Shown: positions 61,624 through 64,000 of the stretch, in pieces
Position numbering within the stretch: the first letter of the stretch is position 1
How the letters are laid out: each line of letters opens with the position of its first letter
Source: an uncultured Bacteroidota bacterium
GTDB taxonomy: Bacteria; Bacteroidota; Bacteroidia; Chitinophagales; Chitinophagaceae
Assembly: GCA_937928385.1 (NCBI GenBank)
Contig: CALEZD010000117.1
Span: 1-64,000 of the forward strand
Direction of reading: 5' to 3'
DNA length: 64,000 nt
Made by a program: the position numbers and the translations under genes
The notes under the pieces: generated by a model
Seen by the model: the letters and a program-made list of their open reading frames with translations, nothing else
Database searches by the model: none
Told to the model about the DNA's origin: nothing

Positions 61624-62810
61624 GCCGAAAAAATCAATGATGAACAATTACCACCGAAGCCAAACGAGTTGGACAATACATGCCTGATGTTCTGACCTGT
61701 TTTCAAGTCCGTCACTACCTGCCAGTTGATATCTTCCATCTGCGTTTGCCAGCGCAGGTTGGGGTAGACAATGCCATCGCGTATGCTTAGCGTACTGAAC
61801 ACCGCTTCCACTCCACCCGCAGCGCCCAGTGTATGTCCCGTATATCCTTTGGTAGAAGATGCCATGGGTACATTACCCGCAAAGATGGCTTCCACAGCTT
61901 TACCTTCAGAGCTATCGTTATTGGCCGTACCTGTACCGTGCAGGTTGATATAGCTGATATCAGCCGGCTGCAATCCAGCTTTTTTCAACGCGTTGCCCAT
62001 GGCCAGTTTATTGCCTGTACCATCGGGTGACGAGGCTGTCTGGTGGTAGGCATCGTTTGCATTCGCATAGCCACTGACTGTACATATAGCCTTTGCATTG
62101 CACTGTTGTATAGCTTTTTCACTCATCAGCAGTACGTATCCGGCTCCTTCTCCCAGGTTCAGTCCGCGACGGTTATTATCAAATGGCTGGCAGGGTTGCT
62201 TGTCCAATATCATCAGTGTATTGAAGCCATTCAGCGTAAACCGCGACATACTGTCCGCACCGCCAGCGATGGCTATATCCAGCATACCCGCTTCTATCAT
62301 CTGCGTGGCCATCATAATACTGTTGGCCGATGATGAACATGCCGTACTGATAGTGGTGACAAAATCATATATGCCAAAATGCGCTGCCACTATTTCTGTA
62401 ATTGCGCCACACTCGTGGTTGATGATTTTCTTCAACTCAACTGAATGTACATCTGTAATGAAATCCTTGTACACATTTTCTGTCAGGTCCATACCGCCCA
62501 CTGTATTGGCAGAAAAGAGGCCGGTGCGCAATCCCGCGGCTTTGTCTTTATAAGGCGTCCATGCCTCTTGTACAGCAATAGCACTCAACAAAGCTGTGCG
62601 CGGCCAATCAGCGCTTACACCTGTTTTTTGTGCCAGTTCTTCGTTGGTGAGTTTTACTTCAGCCACGGGCAATTCGTTCTGCCAATGTGTTTTAAGTATT
62701 TCAGCTTTGCCTACGCCTGTCTTACCCTCCAGCAACGATTGCAGGCACGCGGCAGTGTCGTTGCCGATGGAAGTAATAATGCCTGTATGTACTACGTATG
62801 CTTTACTCAT
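61617..62810 (-). CDS. beta-ketoacyl-ACP synthase of pigment-type cluster
   Basis: A 397-residue condensing enzyme with all catalytic residues: Cys in TISTACSSSANS (about 164), His in NLHGTGTANND and His in KGYTGHTLGAAG. It is KAS-II-like, joining malonyl-ACP units, and would work with the adjacent chain-length-factor-like protein. In Bacteroidota such pairs occur in flexirubin/aryl-polyene clusters. It overlaps the next upstream gene by 8 bases. Confidence 0.85.
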   Translation of the reverse strand: MSKAYVVHTGIITSIGNDTAACLQSLLEGKTGVGKAEILKTHWQNELPVAEVKLTNEELAQKTGVSADWPRTALLSAIAVQEAWTPYKDKAAGLRTGLFSANTVGGMDLTENVYKDFITDVHSVELKKIINHECGAITEIVAAHFGIYDFVTTISTACSSSANSIMMATQMIEAGMLDIAIAGGADSMSRFTLNGFNTLMILDKQPCQPFDNNRRGLNLGEGAGYVLLMSEKAIQQCNAKAICTVSGYANANDAYHQTASSPDGTGNKLAMGNALKKAGLQPADISYINLHGTGTANNDSSEGKAVEAIFAGNVPMASSTKGYTGHTLGAAGGVEAVFSTLSIRDGIVYPNLRWQTQMEDINWQVVTDLKTGQNIRHVLSNSFGFGGNCSSLIFSAC

Positions 62811-63420
62811 TATTATACAGTTGCTGTAGTTTCTCTTTTGTAAAAGATAAGCCGCCGTCTTGCCTGCTTACCCAAAAGAAGCATATGTCTTTATTCATAT
62901 CATACACATCAGCCCAGCCGCAAAGACAGGCATCCATACCCCGATTATTCAGCAGGTCGCTTACCCAAAAATATAGTTCTTCCGTATTGAATTTTTCATC
63001 CACCAGGCAGAGCTGTTCACCCTTAAACCCATGCCTGATACTGATTTCGCCCAGCATGATATTAGGCAAAGTATATACAAACAATGCCGGGCTGGGAATG
63101 TTCTGCATCCCGGCCAGGTATTTTTTATCTACATCTATACAACCATGCGCTGTCATCAGCACTACAGCCACTTTATTTTTATCAATACCCTCGTACACTG
63201 CATTTCCCTCGTCAGTCAATAAAGCTTCGGCACCCAGCCATGCCCATTTGCAAAGCAGGTCCATTTTGAAAAACTTCATGTAGTTGTACTGCAACAGGCG
63301 GTACACATCCTGTGGCTCCTGCGCTGCAACATAGCTATCCTGCAGCATCGGTTGTCCGTCCTTGGTTGCTGTGCGGCTATTGAGGTGTATCCAATTTTGT
63401 ATTGATAAAGTCAAACTCAA
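62803..63420 (-). CDS. short ketosynthase-like protein lacking active Cys
   Basis: A 205-residue protein with the N-terminal half of a ketosynthase fold: VVLMTAHGCIDVDKKYLAGM, PSPALFVYTLPNIMLGEISI and RHGFKGEQLCLVDE, ending before a second half. No TxxCSS nucleophile and no catalytic His pair are found, so it is probably non-condensing. Such proteins accompany ketosynthases in flexirubin-like clusters in Bacteroidota. It is 3 bases from the oxidoreductase gene and overlaps the ketosynthase gene by 8. Confidence 0.65.
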   Translation of the reverse strand: MSLTLSIQNWIHLNSRTATKDGQPMLQDSYVAAQEPQDVYRLLQYNYMKFFKMDLLCKWAWLGAEALLTDEGNAVYEGIDKNKVAVVLMTAHGCIDVDKKYLAGMQNIPSPALFVYTLPNIMLGEISIRHGFKGEQLCLVDEKFNTEELYFWVSDLLNNRGMDACLCGWADVYDMNKDICFFWVSRQDGGLSFTKEKLQQLYNNE

Positions 63421-63423
63421 TGA

Positions 63424-64000
63424 TTACTGTTTATTCGCTTCGTCATTCACGCTTTCTAAATAACGTGCCAGTGTGGGCAGGTTCTTTTCTCTTTTACTTA
63501 CGAAAGGATTGGTTTCGTCCCATACATAGCCTGCCAGTACCGAACATATCTGCCCGATGATTTCGGGTTTCTTCAGGTCGCTGAAGAATATTTTATACAA
63601 AGTGCCGTCGTACCAGCGGTTGACATAAGTCCGGAATACATCTATACCCTGCATCATCGGCTGCATGTATTCACCCTCCCAATCTACTTTCTCTCCATTG
63701 AGGTGCCTGACAACCAGGTTGGCTGCCAGTTGTGCGGATACTGATGCCAGGGTAACACCGGATGAAAATATAGGGTCGAGAAATTCTGTTACGTTTCCCG
63801 TGAGCACAAAACCATTGCCGTAGAATGTTTCGGTAGTAGCGCTCCAGCTTTGCAGGGTGCGGGGTTCCCATGCCATTTCCGACTCGCCGAAGCGATAAGC
63901 CAGGTCGGGTTGCGCACTCACCAGTGCACGAAACTGTTCTTCGGGTGTACCGGGGAACTGTTCAAAGAATTCAGGATTGCCCACATAACCCACAGAGGTG
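63424..64000 (-). CDS. flavin-dependent oxidoreductase (halogenase-like), C-terminal part
   Basis: The reading frame runs out of the window at the right edge; the visible 190 or so residues are the C-terminal part. GNVTEFLDPIFSSGVTLASVSA is the conserved GN..EFLDPxFSSGV(T/H) segment of tryptophan-halogenase-like and related FAD-dependent oxidoreductases, followed by a helix bundle (YMQPMMQGIDVFRTYVNRWY, DETNPFVSKREKN). Homologous enzymes are present in flexirubin-type pigment clusters. The N-terminal FAD loop is outside the window. Confidence 0.75.
   Translation of the reverse strand, partial: TSVGYVGNPEFFEQFPGTPEEQFRALVSAQPDLAYRFGESEMAWEPRTLQSWSATTETFYGNGFVLTGNVTEFLDPIFSSGVTLASVSAQLAANLVVRHLNGEKVDWEGEYMQPMMQGIDVFRTYVNRWYDGTLYKIFFSDLKKPEIIGQICSVLAGYVWDETNPFVSKREKNLPTLARYLESVNDEANKQ

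Overview
The window looks like a chromosomal segment of a Bacteroidota bacterium, most likely the Chitinophagaceae/Chitinophagales branch. The evidence is four TonB-dependent-receptor-type barrels, a FecI-type sigma factor with FecR whose C-terminal domain looks like DUF4974, a T9SS sorting tail, DUF4382 and LA_2272-type surface-repeat proteins, the Bacteroidota -7 promoter motif TAnnTTTG before several genes, a dcw cluster in Bacteroidota order, and the edge of a flexirubin/aryl-polyene type pigment cluster. I saw no rRNA, tRNA, CRISPR array, transposase or integrase.

Layout. 0-0.76 kb: AT-rich end of an unknown gene plus a thioredoxin-like secreted protein. 0.78-14.6 kb: envelope genes (three outer-membrane receptors, lipoproteins, a GT-C-like membrane protein with TPRs), a degenerate nucleotidyltransferase, a frameshifted DUF1761 gene and a VOC protein. 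14.7-22.4 kb: a small Cys-motif protein, DUF502-serC-DUF1015, a PagL-like lipid A deacylase, a second frameshifted gene, an RDD membrane-protein gene bracketed by two copies of the kdsD 3' end, and kdsD. 22.4-26.6 kb: lutB, an L,D-transpeptidase and a TPR histidine kinase. 26.8-33.9 kb (minus strand): a sigma factor / FecR / STN-domain surface-repeat protein / second surface-repeat protein / TonB receptor operon. 34.3-37.0 kb: a T9SS-exported choice-of-anchor-I protein and a small periplasmic protein.

37.1-53.1 kb (minus strand) is the complete division and cell wall operon mraZ-rsmH-ftsL-ftsI-murE-mraY-murD-ftsW-murG-murC-ftsQ-ftsA-ftsZ, tightly packed and ending in a strong terminator. murF, murB and ddl are not in it. 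Upstream lies a 304-bp divergent intergenic region with a 10-bp-periodic repeat before mraZ (candidate MraZ operator) and several DnaA-box-like 9-mers, followed by bamD-rpoZ on the plus strand. 54.6-60.6 kb carries housekeeping genes (yjjG-like, cupin, DUF721, kbl, ferredoxin-reductase-like), an orphan AT-rich Mrr-type nuclease and a tandem pair of secreted paralogues. From 60.6 kb to the right edge, four minus-strand genes (two ketosynthases, a KS-like protein and a flavin-dependent oxidoreductase cut by the edge) look like the end of a pigment cluster.

The most interesting points are: (1) the FecIR-type operon in which the STN signalling domain sits on a repeat-rich surface protein, not on the TonB receptor; (2) the RDD gene apparently inserted at the 3' end of kdsD, with a displaced, synonymously diverged copy of that end; (3) two genes broken by one-base shifts, each at a GGGGG run; and (4) the DnaA-box and MraZ-box signals between mraZ and bamD.
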